This document shows, piece by piece, positions 37,435 through 49,638 of a stretch of 50,653 nt of DNA. The notes beneath the pieces are model-generated. The model worked only from the letters and a program-made list of their open reading frames with translations. It was not told where the DNA came from and searched no databases. The DNA lies in contig JAFAUB010000145.1 of the NCBI GenBank assembly GCA_019243635.1, forward strand, positions 1 through 50,653, in the 5' to 3' direction. Source of the DNA: Pseudonocardiales bacterium (GTDB lineage: Bacteria; Actinomycetota; Actinomycetes; Mycobacteriales; Pseudonocardiaceae). The position numbers and the translations under genes were made by a program. Each line of letters starts with the position of its first letter. The first letter of the stretch is position 1.

Positions 37435-38240
37435 CCGCTCCACTCGCCGTGCGCGGTAGGGGGGTCCGGCATCGTTTCGGTGGCACGGTCGCGGTCGACG
37501 ACATTGACCTCGACGTCGCTGCTGGGACGGTGTTCGGGTTGCTCGGGCCCAACGGCGCCGGCAAGACCACCACGATCCGCATGATCACGACACTGCTGCC
37601 GACGCCGCCCGGGGCGATCGAGGTCTTCGGGGTGGACGTGGCGCGCCACAAGCCGGCCGTGCGGCGGTTGATCGGATACGTGCCGCAGCAGCTGTCCGCC
37701 GACGGCGCGCTGACCGGCCGGGAGAACGTTGCGCTGTTCGCGTGCCTGTTCGACGTACCACGTGCCCGGCGGCGTCGGATCGTGGGCACCACGCTGGAGT
37801 CGGTCGGCTTGGCCGAGGTTGCCGACCGCACCGCGGGTACCTACTCCGGCGGCATGATCCGCCGGCTGGAGCTGGCCCAGGCGCTGGTCAACGTTCCACG
37901 GCTGCTGGTGCTGGACGAGCCGACGATCGGTCTGGACCCGATCGGCCGGGCCGGCGTGTGGGATCGGATCGGTGAAGTCGGCGCGAGCACCGGGATGACC
38001 GTGCTGTTCACGACCCACTACATGGACGAGGCCGACCAGCACTGCGACCGGATAGCCCTGATGCACCGGGGCCGGATCCGCGCGCTGGGCACACCGGCCG
38101 AGCTCAAGGCTGGAGTCGGCCCGGATGCCACGCTGGACGACGTGTTCCGGGCCGTTACCGGTGATGAGCTGGGTAGCGACGCGGGAGAGAGGATGCGCGA
38201 TGTCCGAGCCACTCGCCGTACCGCGCGCAGGCTGGGGTGA
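37431..38240 (+). CDS. ABC exporter ATP-binding protein (DrrA type)
   Basis: 269 aa. Walker A is GPNGAGKTT, the Q-loop is VPQQLSADG, the ABC signature YSGGMIRRLELAQAL, Walker B LLVLDEPTIGLDP, and the switch His lies in FTTHYMDEADQ. The C-terminal extension (PAELKAGVGPDATLDDVFRA) is typical of the DrrA/multidrug or antibiotic-resistance group. It overlaps the permease gene by 41 bases. The gene follows a dead marR copy; a live marR lies behind the permease, so the exporter may still be controlled by that MarR. Confidence 0.93.
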   Translation: MTAPLAVRGRGVRHRFGGTVAVDDIDLDVAAGTVFGLLGPNGAGKTTTIRMITTLLPTPPGAIEVFGVDVARHKPAVRRLIGYVPQQLSADGALTGRENVALFACLFDVPRARRRRIVGTTLESVGLAEVADRTAGTYSGGMIRRLELAQALVNVPRLLVLDEPTIGLDPIGRAGVWDRIGEVGASTGMTVLFTTHYMDEADQHCDRIALMHRGRIRALGTPAELKAGVGPDATLDDVFRAVTGDELGSDAGERMRDVRATRRTARRLG

Positions 38241-39021
38241 GTCGGTCCGGGTCGGCCTGCCGCGCCTGGTGCTCTTCCGGATCGGCACCATGTGCCTGGT
38301 CGAGCTGCAGAAGCTGCGTCACGACCGCACCGAGCTGATCACCCGCGCGATCCAGCCTGCGCTGTGGTTGCTGATCTTCGGTGAGACCTTCACCCGGTTG
38401 CGGGCCATCCCGACCGGCAATGTTCCCTATCTCGACTACCTCGCACCCGGGATCCTCGCCCAGTCCGCGCTGTTCATCTCGATCTTCTACGGCATCCAGA
38501 TCATCTGGGAGCGCGACGCCGGGGTGCTGGCCAAGCTGATGGTGACCCCGACGCCGCGGGTCGCGCTGGTCACCGGCAAGGCCTTCGCCGCCGCGATCCG
38601 AGCGCTGGTCCAGGCGCTGGTCGTCCTGGTGCTCTCGGCCGTCCTGGGCGTAGGGTCGACCGCCAACCCCGTCAAGCTGCTGGCGATGGCGGTCGCGGTG
38701 ATCCTCGGCTCGGTGTTCTTCTGCTGCCTGTCGATCACGATCGCTGGGCTGGTGCTCACCCGCGACCGGCTGATGGGTATCGGACAGGCGATCACCATGC
38801 CGTTGTTCTTCGGCTCCAGCGCGTTGTACCCGGTGAACCTCATGCCCGGCTGGCTGAAAGCGTTCAACCACGTCAACCCGCTCGGGTACGAGGTCGACGC
38901 GCTGAGAGGACTGCTGATCGGTATTCCCGCGCAGCTGGGGCTGGACTTCGGCGTGCTGGTCCTGGCCTCCGCGGTGATGATCGGTATCGCCTCCGCCCTG
39001 CTCGGCCGGTTGGTGCGCTGA
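38200..39021 (+). CDS. ABC-2 type exporter permease (DrrB type)
   Basis: 273 aa with six predicted helices, typical of the ABC-2 family. Recognisable segments are LITRAIQPALWLLIFGETFT, YLDYLAPGILAQSALFISIF, GVLAKLMVTPTPRVALVTGK and the end FNHVNPLGYEVDALRGLLIG. The ATG at 38200 follows GGGAGAGAGG. It forms the membrane half of the exporter with the preceding ATPase; the cargo is unknown (drug or lipid). Confidence 0.92.
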   Translation: MSEPLAVPRAGWGESVRVGLPRLVLFRIGTMCLVELQKLRHDRTELITRAIQPALWLLIFGETFTRLRAIPTGNVPYLDYLAPGILAQSALFISIFYGIQIIWERDAGVLAKLMVTPTPRVALVTGKAFAAAIRALVQALVVLVLSAVLGVGSTANPVKLLAMAVAVILGSVFFCCLSITIAGLVLTRDRLMGIGQAITMPLFFGSSALYPVNLMPGWLKAFNHVNPLGYEVDALRGLLIGIPAQLGLDFGVLVLASAVMIGIASALLGRLVR

Positions 39022-39159
39022 TCGCGGCCGAGTAGAACACATTACACAGAGCTACTTTAAGTGTGAGGGAAGATCTGAGTGGTGGGACCTCTTGCCTGAG
39101 TTGTGCAGGGGGGACTACGCGGGGCTACTTTTTGTCGGTAACACAGACCCGAGCAGTGG

Positions 39160-39184
39160 GCATAGTAAAAGCTATCGTCTTGGT
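39160..39184 (+). promoter_or_regulatory. Probable leaderless marR promoter
   Basis: TATCGT near 39172-39177 lies about seven bases before the GTG at 39185. The same TATCGTC...GTGACG arrangement is kept in front of the dead copy (37237-37252), which supports a -10 element and leaderless start. There is no ribosome site. Confidence 0.45.
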
Positions 39185-39664
39185 GTGACGAGCCTTGATC
39201 AGCCCGTGCTGGGCGAGGAGCCTGTGCTGGGCGAGGAGCTGATGGCGACCATGGGCGCACTGCGGCGCCTGGTGGGTCGGAGGCTGCGGTCGGTGGTGCC
39301 CGGGCCGCCGTTACGTGGTGCGCATGTGGAGCTGCTGCAGGTGGTTGAGAAGCAGCCGGGTATCGGGATCGCGCCGGCGGGGCGTGCCCTGCACCTGGCG
39401 GCCAACTCGGTGAGCACGCTGGTCAACCAGCTCATCGACCTGGGGATGCTGGTGCGCCAGACCGCTCCCGATGATCGTCGTGCCGCGCGGTTGTGGTTGA
39501 CGGAGGTGGCTGCCCAGCGGTTGGCGTCGTGGCGTCGGGCTCGCGTTGATCTCATCGCCGCTACGATGGCGGGGCTTCCCGTCGCCGATCGCCAGGCTCT
39601 CGCTCGGGCGCTGCCCGCGCTGCGCGCGCTGCTGGATGCTCTCGACACGGAGGAGGGGCGATGA
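39185..39664 (+). CDS. MarR-family transcriptional regulator (intact copy)
   Basis: 159 aa with a winged helix-turn-helix: VELLQVVEKQPGIGIAPAGR, then LHLAANSVSTLVNQLIDLGM (recognition region) and LVRQTAPDDRRAARLWLTE (wing). Dimerization helices lie at both ends. Family members repress adjacent exporters and release DNA on binding small phenolic or drug-like ligands. Its stop overlaps an ATG that begins the same five codons as the ABC ATPase at 37431, but that gene is cut off at once, so this regulator has lost its original downstream partner. Confidence 0.88.
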   Translation: MTSLDQPVLGEEPVLGEELMATMGALRRLVGRRLRSVVPGPPLRGAHVELLQVVEKQPGIGIAPAGRALHLAANSVSTLVNQLIDLGMLVRQTAPDDRRAARLWLTEVAAQRLASWRRARVDLIAATMAGLPVADRQALARALPALRALLDALDTEEGR

Positions 39665-39856
39665 CCGCTCCACTCGCCGATCGTAGCGATGATCCTGCCT
39701 GGTCGGGTGGCCATCCTGGGTGGCGAGCTTGCCGCCGCAACGATGGTGGTGGCCCGGTTGCGCCGGGTGATGCTGCCTGAGCGGTTTGCCGACCTCGCGC
39801 TTCTCGCTCTGGGTGGTGCCGTGGCGCTCGGGGTCTACGTCCTGGCGCTCCGTGTC
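39661..39856 (+). pseudogene. Junction: five-codon ABC ATPase stub and membrane-protein fragment
   Basis: ATGACCGCTCCACTCGCCG repeats the start of the ATPase at 37431, then homology stops. From about 39689 another frame reads LPGRVAILGGELAAATMVVA and LADLALLALGGAVALGVYVL-like hydrophobic sequence (actual FADLALLALGGAVALG), resembling the C-terminus of a polytopic membrane protein I cannot name. It is probably the far side of the duplication/deletion breakpoint. Confidence 0.5.
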
Positions 39857-39898
39857 GTGAGTGGCGAACAGTGTCGTAGCACTCATGGCACCCACGAG
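39857..39898. repeat. GTGAGTGG-type intergenic element upstream of uvrC
   Basis: GTGAGTGGCGAACAGTGTCG (39857-39876), followed by TAGCACT, matches the left arm and loop of the cysO hairpin (24001 onward) at most positions. The right half is degenerate (CATGGCACCCACGAGG), so it no longer forms a perfect stem. Confidence 0.6.
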
Positions 39899-39920
39899 GG
39901 GTCCATTAGGCTCGCGACTA

Positions 39921-41888
39921 ATGGACCCCTCCACCTATCGCCCGGCGCCGGGGACGATCCCTGACGCGCCAGGGGTGTACCGTTTTCGGGACGAGCACCG
40001 CCGGGTGATCTACGTCGGCAAGGCGAAGAACCTGCGCAGCAGGCTGAACTCCTACTTCGCCGACCTGTGCGGGCTGCACCCGCGCACCCGGCAGATGGTC
40101 ACCACGGCGGCCTCGGTGGAGTGGACGGTGGTCAGCACCGAGGTCGAGGCGCTGCAGCTGGAGTACAACTGGATCAAGGAGTTCGACCCCCGGTTCAACG
40201 TCCGGTATCGCGACGACAAGTCCTATCCGGTGCTGGCCGTGACGCTGAATGAAGAGTATCCCCGGTTGCACGTCTACCGCGGGCCCCGCAGACGGGGGGT
40301 CCGGTACTTCGGGCCATACGCGCACGCCTGGGCGATCCGGGAGACGTTGGACCTGCTCACCCGCGTGTTTCCGGCCCGGGTGTGCTCGGGCGGCGTATTC
40401 ACGCGGCACGGTCAGATCGGCCGGCCATGCCTGCTGGGCTATATCGACAAATGCTCGGCGCCGTGCGTGGGTAACGTCACCGCGCAGGAACATCGTGCCA
40501 TCGTTGAGGATTTCTGTGACTTCCTGTCCGGCCGTACCGACAAGATGATCCGCCGGCTGGAGCGGGAGATGGAGGCGGCCGCCGCCGAGCTGGAGTTCGA
40601 GCGTGCCGCGCGGCTGCGCGACCACCTGGGGGCGCTGCGCCGGGCGATGGAGAAGCAGGCGGTGGTGCTCGGTGACGGCACCGACGCGGACGTGATCGCC
40701 TTCGCCTGCGATGAGCTCGAGGCGGCGGTGCAGGTGTTCCACGTTCGAGGCGGACGGGTCCGTGGCCAGCGCGGCTGGGTGATCGAGAAGGTCGAGCAGG
40801 TCGATCTGGTCGGCCAGTTCCTCACCCAGTTCTACGGTGAGCAGGCCGCGCTGGCCGGGGCCGCCGACGACGCCACCCAGCCGGTGCCCCGGGAGGTGCT
40901 GGTTCCCGAGCTACCCGAGGACGCCGACACGCTGACCGAGTGGCTTTGCGGGCTACGCGGCGCGCGGGTGCAGCTACGGGTACCACAGCGGGGGGACAAG
41001 CGCGCGCTGGCCGACACGGTGGCGCGCAACGCCGAGGAGGCCTTCGCGCAGCACAAGCTGCGCCGCGCGGGGGACCTGACCGCTCGCGCCGCGGCGCTGC
41101 AAGAGATCCACCAGCAGCTGGGGCTGGACACCGCTCCGCTGCGTATCGAGTGCATCGACGTCAGCCACGTGCAGGGCAACGACGTGGTGGCGTCGCTGGT
41201 GGTCTTCGAGGACGGGTTGCCGCGCAAGTCCGACTACCGGCGTTTCGCGATCCGGGATGCCGCCGGCGCGGGGCGCTCCGACGACGTGGCGAGCATCGCC
41301 GAGGTGGTCCGCCGACGCTTCACCCGCTACCTGCGGGAGACCGAGGCGGGACTGGATCCCGACACTGGGCGTCCTCGCAGGTTCGCCTACCCGCCGAACC
41401 TGCTCGTCGTCGACGGTGGCCCCGCGCAGGTGGCCGCGGCGGCCGCGGCGCTGGGCGAGCTCGGCGTGACCGATGTGGCGGTCGCCGGGCTGGCCAAGCG
41501 GCTGGAGGAGGTCTGGTTGCCCGGCGAGACCGACCCGGTGATCCTGCCCCGCACCAGCGAGGGCCTCTACCTGCTGCAGCGAGTGCGAGACGAGGCGCAC
41601 CGGTTCGCGATCAGCTACCACCGGCAGAAGCGCTCCGCGCGGATGACCAGTTCCGCGTTGGACGACGTCGCCGGGCTCGGGCAGACCCGGCGCACCGCGC
41701 TGCTCAAGCACTTCGGCTCGGTGCGGCGCATCCGGCAGGCCGGCGTGCTCGAGCTCACCGAGGTACCCGGGGTCGGCCCGAGCACCGCGCGCGCGGTGCT
41801 CGCCGCCCTGGGTGCCGGTGAGCACGGTGCCGGTGAGCACGGTGCCGGTGAGCAGGGAGCCGCCCGGAGCAACGGAGCCCCGCCGTGA
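39921..41888 (+). CDS. uvrC: UvrC, excinuclease ABC subunit C
   Basis: This nucleotide excision repair nuclease has 655 aa. The N-terminal GIY-YIG nuclease is [21 protein letters not shown] central UVR motif ([20 protein letters not shown]) binds UvrB. The second, RNase H-like nuclease includes [20 protein letters not shown] and [15 protein letters not shown]-terminal helix-hairpin-helix motifs are [15 protein letters not shown] and [16 protein letters not shown]. The tail ends in GAGEH repeats encoded by a 15-bp tandem repeat. The ATG at 39921 is chosen from the conserved start [20 protein letters not shown]. Its stop overlaps the rapZ GTG. Confidence 0.97.
   Translation: MDPSTYRPAPGTIPDAPGVYRFRDEHRRVIYVGKAKNLRSRLNSYFADLCGLHPRTRQMVTTAASVEWTVVSTEVEALQLEYNWIKEFDPRFNVRYRDDKSYPVLAVTLNEEYPRLHVYRGPRRRGVRYFGPYAHAWAIRETLDLLTRVFPARVCSGGVFTRHGQIGRPCLLGYIDKCSAPCVGNVTAQEHRAIVEDFCDFLSGRTDKMIRRLEREMEAAAAELEFERAARLRDHLGALRRAMEKQAVVLGDGTDADVIAFACDELEAAVQVFHVRGGRVRGQRGWVIEKVEQVDLVGQFLTQFYGEQAALAGAADDATQPVPREVLVPELPEDADTLTEWLCGLRGARVQLRVPQRGDKRALADTVARNAEEAFAQHKLRRAGDLTARAAALQEIHQQLGLDTAPLRIECIDVSHVQGNDVVASLVVFEDGLPRKSDYRRFAIRDAAGAGRSDDVASIAEVVRRRFTRYLRETEAGLDPDTGRPRRFAYPPNLLVVDGGPAQVAAAAAALGELGVTDVAVAGLAKRLEEVWLPGETDPVILPRTSEGLYLLQRVRDEAHRFAISYHRQKRSARMTSSALDDVAGLGQTRRTALLKHFGSVRRIRQAGVLELTEVPGVGPSTARAVLAALGAGEHGAGEHGAGEQGAARSNGAPP
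41811..41855 (+). repeat. Three 15-bp tandem repeats in the uvrC 3' end
   Basis: GGTGCCGGTGAGCAC occurs at 41811 and 41826, and with one change at 41841. It adds [15 protein letters not shown] after the last helix-hairpin-helix and should be neutral to the fold. Confidence 0.95.
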
Positions 41889-42775
41889 CCGAGGTTCAGG
41901 GCGGTATCGAGGTCGCTGTGGTCTCCGGGCTGTCCGGAGCCGGTCGCAGCACGGCTGCCAAGGTACTGGAGGACCTGGGCTGGTTCGTGGTCGACAACCT
42001 GCCGCCTGAGCTGATCGCCACCATGGTCGAGCTCGGTGCCCGCTCACGAGGGGTGGTAACCCGGGTCGCGGTGGTCATGGACGTGCGCAGCCGGGCGTTC
42101 ACCGACGACCTCGCCGCAGTGATCAAGGATCTGGACGCCCGCGGCTACCGGCCCAAGGTGCTGTACCTGGAAGCCACCGACGCGGTGCTGATCCGGCGCT
42201 TCGAGCAGGTTCGGCGTAGCCACCCGCTGCAGGGCGATGGCCGGCTGGCCGAGGGGATCGCGGCGGAGCGGGGGCTGCTCGCCCCGCTGCGCGACGAGGC
42301 CGACCTGGTGTTGGACACCACTGGGCTGTCGGTGCACCAGCTCCGGGCCAAGATCGAGCACGCGTTCGGTGGCGAACCCGGGACCCGCACGCGGATCACC
42401 GTGGTGTCCTTCGGCTACAAGTACGGGCTGCCGATGGACTCCGACCTCGTGATCGACGTGCGGTTCCTGCCCAACCCGTTCTGGATTCCGGAGCTGCGCG
42501 AGGCCACCGGCCTGGACGCTGACGTCCGCAACTACGTGCTCTCCCAGGAGGGCGCCGAAGAGTTCCTGGACCGCTATCTCGAGCTGTTGCGGCTGGTCAG
42601 CGGTGGGTACCGGCGGGAGGGTAAGCGCTACCTGACCATCGCGGTGGGATGCACCGGTGGTAAACACCGCAGCGTGGTCGTTTCCGAGGCACTGGCCGCC
42701 CGGCTCGGTGGGGAGACCGGGATCGACGAGGGGATCACTGTCAAGGTCGTGCACCGGGACGTGGGTCGGGAGTGA
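41885..42775 (+). CDS. rapZ: RapZ/YvcJ-type nucleotide-binding protein (RNase adapter)
   Basis: 296 aa. The Walker A motif is [14 protein letters not shown], with [14 protein letters not shown] next. The C-terminal sensor half contains [39 protein letters not shown] and [18 protein letters not shown], diagnostic for RapZ. In enterobacteria it controls glucosamine-6-phosphate synthesis; in actinomycetes its role is not settled, but the rapZ-yvcK-whiA order is conserved. It is coupled to both uvrC and yvcK through GTGA overlaps. Confidence 0.95.
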   Translation: MTEVQGGIEVAVVSGLSGAGRSTAAKVLEDLGWFVVDNLPPELIATMVELGARSRGVVTRVAVVMDVRSRAFTDDLAAVIKDLDARGYRPKVLYLEATDAVLIRRFEQVRRSHPLQGDGRLAEGIAAERGLLAPLRDEADLVLDTTGLSVHQLRAKIEHAFGGEPGTRTRITVVSFGYKYGLPMDSDLVIDVRFLPNPFWIPELREATGLDADVRNYVLSQEGAEEFLDRYLELLRLVSGGYRREGKRYLTIAVGCTGGKHRSVVVSEALAARLGGETGIDEGITVKVVHRDVGRE

Positions 42776-43758
42776 CCCGTGGCCTCAAGGCCGTCGCGCT
42801 GGGTGGTGGCCATGGACTGTACGCCACGCTGCGGGCGTTGCGGACGATCACCGAGGACGTCACCGCGGTGGTCACGGTGGCTGATGACGGCGGCTCGTCC
42901 GGGCGGCTGCGCCGGGAGCTGGGCGTGCTCCCACCGGGGGACCTGCGGATGGCGCTGAGCGCACTCGCGGCCGACGACGGTGGCGGGGCGCGCTGGCGGC
43001 AGGTGTTCCAGCATCGCTTCGGTGGTACCGGCGCGCTGGCCGGGCATGCCGTGGGTAACCTGGTGATGGCGGGCTTGCTGGAGGTGCTCGGTGATCCGGT
43101 GGCGATGCTGGACGAGGTGTGCGGGCTGCTCGGGGTGACTGGTCGGGTACTGCCGATGACCACCGAGCCCCTCGATATCGAGGCCGATGTGGCTGGTCTG
43201 GACGGGGATGCCGACCACCCGGAGCGCCTCCGCCGGATCCGGGGCCAGGTGGCGGTGGCCAGCACGCCGGGTCGGGTGCGCCGGGTGTGGCTGCGACCCG
43301 AGCGGCCGAGGGCCTGCGCCGAGGCGGTCCGCGCGGTCGGTGAGGCCGACCTCGTGGTGCTCGGGCCGGGCTCGTGGTTCACCAGCGTGCTGCCGCACCT
43401 GCTGGTCCCCGACCTGGCCACCGTGCTGGCCGGCACCATGGCCCGCTTGGTGGTGGTGCTCAACCTGGTTCCGCAGCCGGGCGAGACCGCCGGGTTCTCC
43501 CCGGAGCAGTACGTGACCGTGCTGCGCGATCACGCACCGCCCGGGTTCCGCGTGCACGCGGTCCTCGCCGATGTCGACACGGTCCCGGTGCCCGCCCGGT
43601 TGCGCCGGTGCGCAACGGCCCTGGGCGGGCACGCGTACCTTGACCGGGTCGCCGACGACGGATCCACCGATCGCCACGATCCGGTGGCACTGGCCGCGGC
43701 GCTGCGTCGGATACTGGTAGACGAGCTGCAAGGGGAGGAGAAGCGCCAGTGGCCATGA
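42772..43758 (+). CDS. yvcK: YvcK/CofD-like gluconeogenesis factor
   Basis: 328 aa. The family start [20 protein letters not shown] is followed by [19 protein letters not shown] and [14 protein letters not shown], then [17 protein letters not shown]. The later [20 protein letters not shown] completes the CofD-like fold. The Bacillus and mycobacterial relatives bind UDP-sugars and support peptidoglycan synthesis and growth on gluconeogenic carbon. It overlaps rapZ by four bases and whiA by ten. Confidence 0.95.
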   Translation: MTRGLKAVALGGGHGLYATLRALRTITEDVTAVVTVADDGGSSGRLRRELGVLPPGDLRMALSALAADDGGGARWRQVFQHRFGGTGALAGHAVGNLVMAGLLEVLGDPVAMLDEVCGLLGVTGRVLPMTTEPLDIEADVAGLDGDADHPERLRRIRGQVAVASTPGRVRRVWLRPERPRACAEAVRAVGEADLVVLGPGSWFTSVLPHLLVPDLATVLAGTMARLVVVLNLVPQPGETAGFSPEQYVTVLRDHAPPGFRVHAVLADVDTVPVPARLRRCATALGGHAYLDRVADDGSTDRHDPVALAAALRRILVDELQGEEKRQWP

Positions 43759-44729
43759 CCTCCGCCGTCAAGGACGAGCTGAGCCGGCTGCGGGTGACCA
43801 AGACGTGCTGCCGCCGGGCCGAAGTCTCCTCGCTGCTGCGCTTCGCCGGGGGGCTGCACATCATCGCGGGGCGCGTCGTGGTGGAGGCCGAGCTGGACAC
43901 CGGCTCCGCAGCGCGGCGGCTGCGTCGGGAGGTGCACGAGCTGTACGGACACAACTCCGATGTGCACCTGATCACGGCTGGTGGCCTGCGCAAAGGTACC
44001 TGCTACGTGGTGCGGGTGGTCCGTGACGGGGAGGGGCTGGCCCGCCAGACCGGGCTCCTGGATCTCCGCGGCCGCCCGGTGCGCGGGTTGCCCCCGCAGG
44101 TCGTCTCGGGCGGTCTCTGCGATGCTGAGGCATCCTGGCGCGGTGCGTTCCTCGCGCACGGCTCGCTCACCGAGCCTGGCCGCTCGGCCGCGCTGGAGGT
44201 GACCTGCCCGGGGCCGGAGGCGGCACTGGCCCTGGTCGGAGCGGCTCGCCGGCTGGGCATCGCGGCCAAGGCCCGCGAGGTCCGGGGCGCCGATCGGGTG
44301 GTGATCAGGGACGGGGACGCCATCGGGGCGTTGCTCACCCGGCTCGGCGCGCACGACTCGGTACTGGCCTGGGAAGAACGCCGAGTGCGCCGCGAGGTGC
44401 GCGCCACCGCCAATCGGCTGGCCAACTTCGATGACGCCAACCTGCGCCGGTCCGCGCGCGCGGCGGTGGCCTCGGCGGCGCGGGTCAGCCGCGCCCTGGA
44501 TCTGCTCGGCGGGGACATCCCGGGACATCTGCTCGTCGCGGGCCGGCTGCGGCTGGAGCACCGGCAGGCCTCGCTGGAGGAGCTGGGCCAGCTCGCCGAC
44601 CCACCGCTGACCAAGGACGCGGTAGCGGGCCGGATCCGCCGGCTGCTGGCGATGGCCGACCGCAAGGCGGAGGCGCTCGGGGTGCCGGACACCGAGTCCG
44701 TGGTGACCCCCGACATGCTCGACGCATGA
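43749..44729 (+). CDS. whiA: WhiA, sporulation-associated DNA-binding regulator
   Basis: 326 aa. The N-terminal LAGLIDADG-homing-endonuclease-like fold is [30 protein letters not shown] and CYVVRVV. The C-terminal helix-turn-helix is [20 protein letters not shown], then [14 protein letters not shown]. In Streptomyces WhiA works with WhiB to start sporulation septation; it is widely conserved in Gram-positives. The GTG at 43749 has GGGGAGGAG at 8-base spacing, so it is favoured over the ATG six bases later. Confidence 0.96.
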   Translation: MAMTSAVKDELSRLRVTKTCCRRAEVSSLLRFAGGLHIIAGRVVVEAELDTGSAARRLRREVHELYGHNSDVHLITAGGLRKGTCYVVRVVRDGEGLARQTGLLDLRGRPVRGLPPQVVSGGLCDAEASWRGAFLAHGSLTEPGRSAALEVTCPGPEAALALVGAARRLGIAAKAREVRGADRVVIRDGDAIGALLTRLGAHDSVLAWEERRVRREVRATANRLANFDDANLRRSARAAVASAARVSRALDLLGGDIPGHLLVAGRLRLEHRQASLEELGQLADPPLTKDAVAGRIRRLLAMADRKAEALGVPDTESVVTPDMLDA

Positions 44730-47077
<2,348 letters not shown>

Positions 47078-47080
47078 GGA

Positions 47081-47866
47081 GTGGCACGCCAACCGTTGAT
47101 CGCCGGCAACTGGAAGATGAACCTGCACCACCTGGAGGCCATCGCTCTGGTTCAGAAGCTTGCCTTCGCGCTGCCGGAGAAGTACTTCGCCAAGGTCGAG
47201 GTCGTGGTGCTGGTGCCGTTCACCGCGGTGCGGAGCGTGCAGTCGCTCGTCGAGGGGGACAAGCTGCTGATCCGCTACGGTGCGCAGGACCTGTCCCCGA
47301 AGGACTCCGGGGCCTACACCGGTGACGTGTCAGGACCGATGCTGGCCAAGCTGGACTGCAGCTACGTCATCGTCGGGCACTCCGAGCGGCGTGAGCACCA
47401 CGGCGAGGATGACGGGGTGGTGGGCGGCAAGGTGCGGGCCGCGCTGCGCAACGGGCTGATCCCGATCCTCTGCGTGGGTGAGGGTCTCCAGATCCGCGAG
47501 GCCGGTGGGCACCTGGCGCACAGCACCGAGCAACTGCGTGCCGCCCTCAAGGGCCTGTCCGCCGAGCAGGTCCGGACCGTCGTGGTGGCCTACGAGCCGA
47601 TCTGGGCGATCGGTACCGGGCGGGTCGCTACCCCGGCCGACGCGCAGGAGGTCTGCGGCGCGCTGCGAGAGGCGCTGGCGGGCAAGTACGGTGCCGCGGT
47701 CGCCGACGACGTCCGGGTGCTCTACGGTGGGTCGGTCAAGTCGAGCAACGTCGCCGATCTGGTCGCCGAGCCCGACATCGACGGCGCGCTGGTGGGCGGT
47801 GCTAGCCTGGACGCCGACGAGTTCGCGAAGCTCTGTGTGCTGGCGGCGGGTGGCCCTCTACCGTGA
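47081..47866 (+). CDS. tpiA: Triosephosphate isomerase
   Basis: 261 aa TIM barrel. Asn and Lys of the active site lie in [12 protein letters not shown], the electrophile His in [12 protein letters not shown], and the catalytic Glu in [16 protein letters not shown] (loop 6 follows). [15 protein letters not shown] and [11 protein letters not shown] bind phosphate. The GTG is three bases after pgk, so the three glycolytic genes form one operon. Confidence 0.98.
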   Translation: MARQPLIAGNWKMNLHHLEAIALVQKLAFALPEKYFAKVEVVVLVPFTAVRSVQSLVEGDKLLIRYGAQDLSPKDSGAYTGDVSGPMLAKLDCSYVIVGHSERREHHGEDDGVVGGKVRAALRNGLIPILCVGEGLQIREAGGHLAHSTEQLRAALKGLSAEQVRTVVVAYEPIWAIGTGRVATPADAQEVCGALREALAGKYGAAVADDVRVLYGGSVKSSNVADLVAEPDIDGALVGGASLDADEFAKLCVLAAGGPLP

Positions 47867-47956
47867 GGGGGCAGTCGTTGTGCTGAAGAGGCCGGACCGC
47901 GATCGGCTTATGGACGGAGTAATCTTGCGAGGCAGTCGTCGTCCGACGAGGATGTG

Positions 47957-48190
47957 ATGAAGCTCTTCCTGCAGATCCTGCTCTTGGTCACCAGTATCGC
48001 GCTGATTCTGCTGATCTTGCTGCACCGAAGCCGCGGTGGAGGGCTGTCCAGCTTATTCGGCGGTGGTGTTCAGTCGAGCCTGTCCGGGTCCAGCGTCGTG
48101 GAGAAGAACCTGGACCGGCTGACGCTGTTCGTCAGCTCGATGTGGGTGATCTCCATCGTGGGGGTCGGACTTCTGATCAAGATCGGCTGA
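47957..48190 (+). CDS. secG: SecG, preprotein translocase subunit
   Basis: 77 aa small membrane protein of the SecYEG channel. Two helices (LFLQILLLVTSIALILLILL and LFVSSMWVISIVGVGLLIKI) flank the conserved loop RSRGGGLSSLFGGGVQSSL. The ATG at 47957 is preceded in frame by GTG; either could serve. Its place after tpiA is conserved in actinomycetes. Confidence 0.95.
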   Translation: MKLFLQILLLVTSIALILLILLHRSRGGGLSSLFGGGVQSSLSGSSVVEKNLDRLTLFVSSMWVISIVGVGLLIKIG

Positions 48191-48237
48191 CCAGTCCCGG
48201 GTGGTACCCCGGACCGTTCCGCGAGTGAGGGCGATCG

Positions 48238-48579
48238 ATGGCTAGTGGCAACGCGATCCGCGGCACGCGGGTCGGAGCGGGTCCCATGGGCGAGTCCGAG
48301 CGGGGCGAGACCGCGCCCCGTCGTCGGGTGTCGTACTGGTGCTCGAACGGGCATGAGTCGCGGCCTTCGTTTTCGGCTGAGGCCGAGGAACCCGACATGT
48401 GGGACTGCCCACGATGTGGTTTTCCGGCTGGTCGTGACGAGCAGCAGCCACCCAACGCGCCGCGCAATGAGCCGTACAAGACGCATCTCGCCTATGTGAA
48501 GGAGCGCCGCTCCGACGCCGACGGCGAGGCTATCCTGGCGGAAGCACTGGCCAGGCTGAAGGAGTCCCGCGAGCCCTGA
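48238..48579 (+). CDS. rbpA: RbpA, RNA polymerase-binding protein
   Basis: 113 aa, an actinobacteria-specific activator that binds the principal sigma factor and stabilises open complexes. It starts MASGNAIRGTRVGAGPMGES and has the zinc-binding/core segment with YWCSNGHESRPSFSAEAE and MWDCPRCGFPAGRD; Cys and His pairs are intact. The sigma-interacting helix is KTHLAYVKERRSDADGEAIL. GAGTGAGGG lies before the ATG. Confidence 0.96.
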   Translation: MASGNAIRGTRVGAGPMGESERGETAPRRRVSYWCSNGHESRPSFSAEAEEPDMWDCPRCGFPAGRDEQQPPNAPRNEPYKTHLAYVKERRSDADGEAILAEALARLKESREP

Positions 48580-48585
48580 GTGATC

Positions 48586-48777
48586 TTACCGGGTGGCTGG
48601 TTGGTGAAGGACGTCATCCGCGGGCTCGCCTGATGGCCCGGCTTCTCCGGTTTTTTCTCCCCGCCGCCTGTCACGTCCAGTGGTCCACATAAGACCGGCA
48701 ACTCCTACGAGCAGGCAGACCAGTCCTATGATAAGCAGGATGGCCGCTAGTGTCAGCGTCTGGATGATAGCGTCCAT
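48586..48777 (-). CDS. Small single-pass membrane protein, function unknown
   Basis: 63 aa. One long hydrophobic helix (IIQTLTLAAILLIIGLVCLL and VGVAGLMW, about residues 4-32) is followed by a basic, hydrophilic tail. GAGAGG lies about ten bases before the ATG. It converges on rbpA with six bases between them. No family recognised, but the hydrophobic profile and ribosome site suggest a true gene. Confidence 0.55.
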   Translation of the reverse strand: MDAIIQTLTLAAILLIIGLVCLLVGVAGLMWTTGRDRRRGEKTGEAGPSGEPADDVLHQPATR

Positions 48778-48863
48778 TGAGGTAGCCTCTCGTGACCATG
48801 AGGTGGGATGTTCAGCCCTGCTCGGCCCCTACCACGTGAATGTGCATCGCGCGCGGCACGTTT

Positions 48864-48911
48864 GTAGGGGCACTGTTCTGTAGAGGTACTGTTCTGTAGG
48901 GATACTGTGGT
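48864..48911. repeat. Three imperfect 16-bp direct repeats
   Basis: GTAGrGGyACTGTTCT recurs with a 16-base period from 48864; the third unit is degenerate. It lies upstream of the small membrane protein gene on the opposite strand, in a gene-free stretch, and may be a protein-binding array or a slippage product. Confidence 0.7.
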
Positions 48912-49638
48912 CGGCGCTTGTGTGCCGCGGACGGACGTACTCTCACGATTCCACGACCATCGGCTCGTCGCTCGCTGAGCCTGTGCTCTGGGGCACGCCC
49001 CGGTGGACGGGCACGGAAACGTCGTGAAGCACGCCTCGCCTCTCGACAGCTCGCGGCATGCGCTGTAGCCGCCTAGACCCGATAGCTCATCGAGGGCACA
49101 CCTCCGGTCGCCATCTGGGATGATATTCGTACTTTATGTAGTCAATGCGGCCCGATCGAGGGCAGATTCTAATCATATAGATGATGAACCTGTCAATCCG
49201 TCGCTATGAGTAGTCATCTGTGATGAGGTCTGCCGCCATCTCGTCGTTGACTTCCGGACCCCTCATGTTCACATCTAGGGTGTGCCGACGAACATGCGGA
49301 AAGAGGGTCACTGATAGGCATCAACCGGGCGAACCGGATGATGTCAGCCGGCCACGACTCCGATCACCGGTGCGCAGTAGGAGATCTTGGTGGACATCAC
49401 CGCGGCGGAACCCATGACCTGTCCTCGAACGTGTTCGTCACCGGGGCAGACCTGATCATGCTGGAGCCGGGCACCACCGTGAGCCACGCCCGGGACGTCA
49501 CGGCGGCCGCACCCGCGCCAGGCCGGCGGGAGACGTGAGGAGGCCGCTGGTCAGGAGCGGAGCCCCGGAGCGGTGCATGAAGCGGTACCGCATGGCCCAG
49601 CGACCCACCGCGCGGCAGTCATAGCTAGCCTTGTATCC
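48912..49638. other. Gene-poor stretch with an AT-richer core
   Basis: About 730 bases without a supportable gene. The section 49120-49215 is clearly richer in A and T than the rest of the window (for example ATTCTAATCATATAGATGAT), as expected for recently acquired or decaying DNA. Short frames such as 49338-49538 (plus) and a 20-codon frame ending near 49207 (minus, ...DEMAADLITDDYS) lack ribosome sites and homology I can name. Confidence 0.5.

Noticed and set aside
49338..49538. 66-aa plus-strand frame (…VFVTGADLIMLEPGTTVSHA…)
   Set aside because: The middle looks protein-like, but there is no ribosome site and the first half has shadow composition; possibly a remnant, not supportable as a gene.
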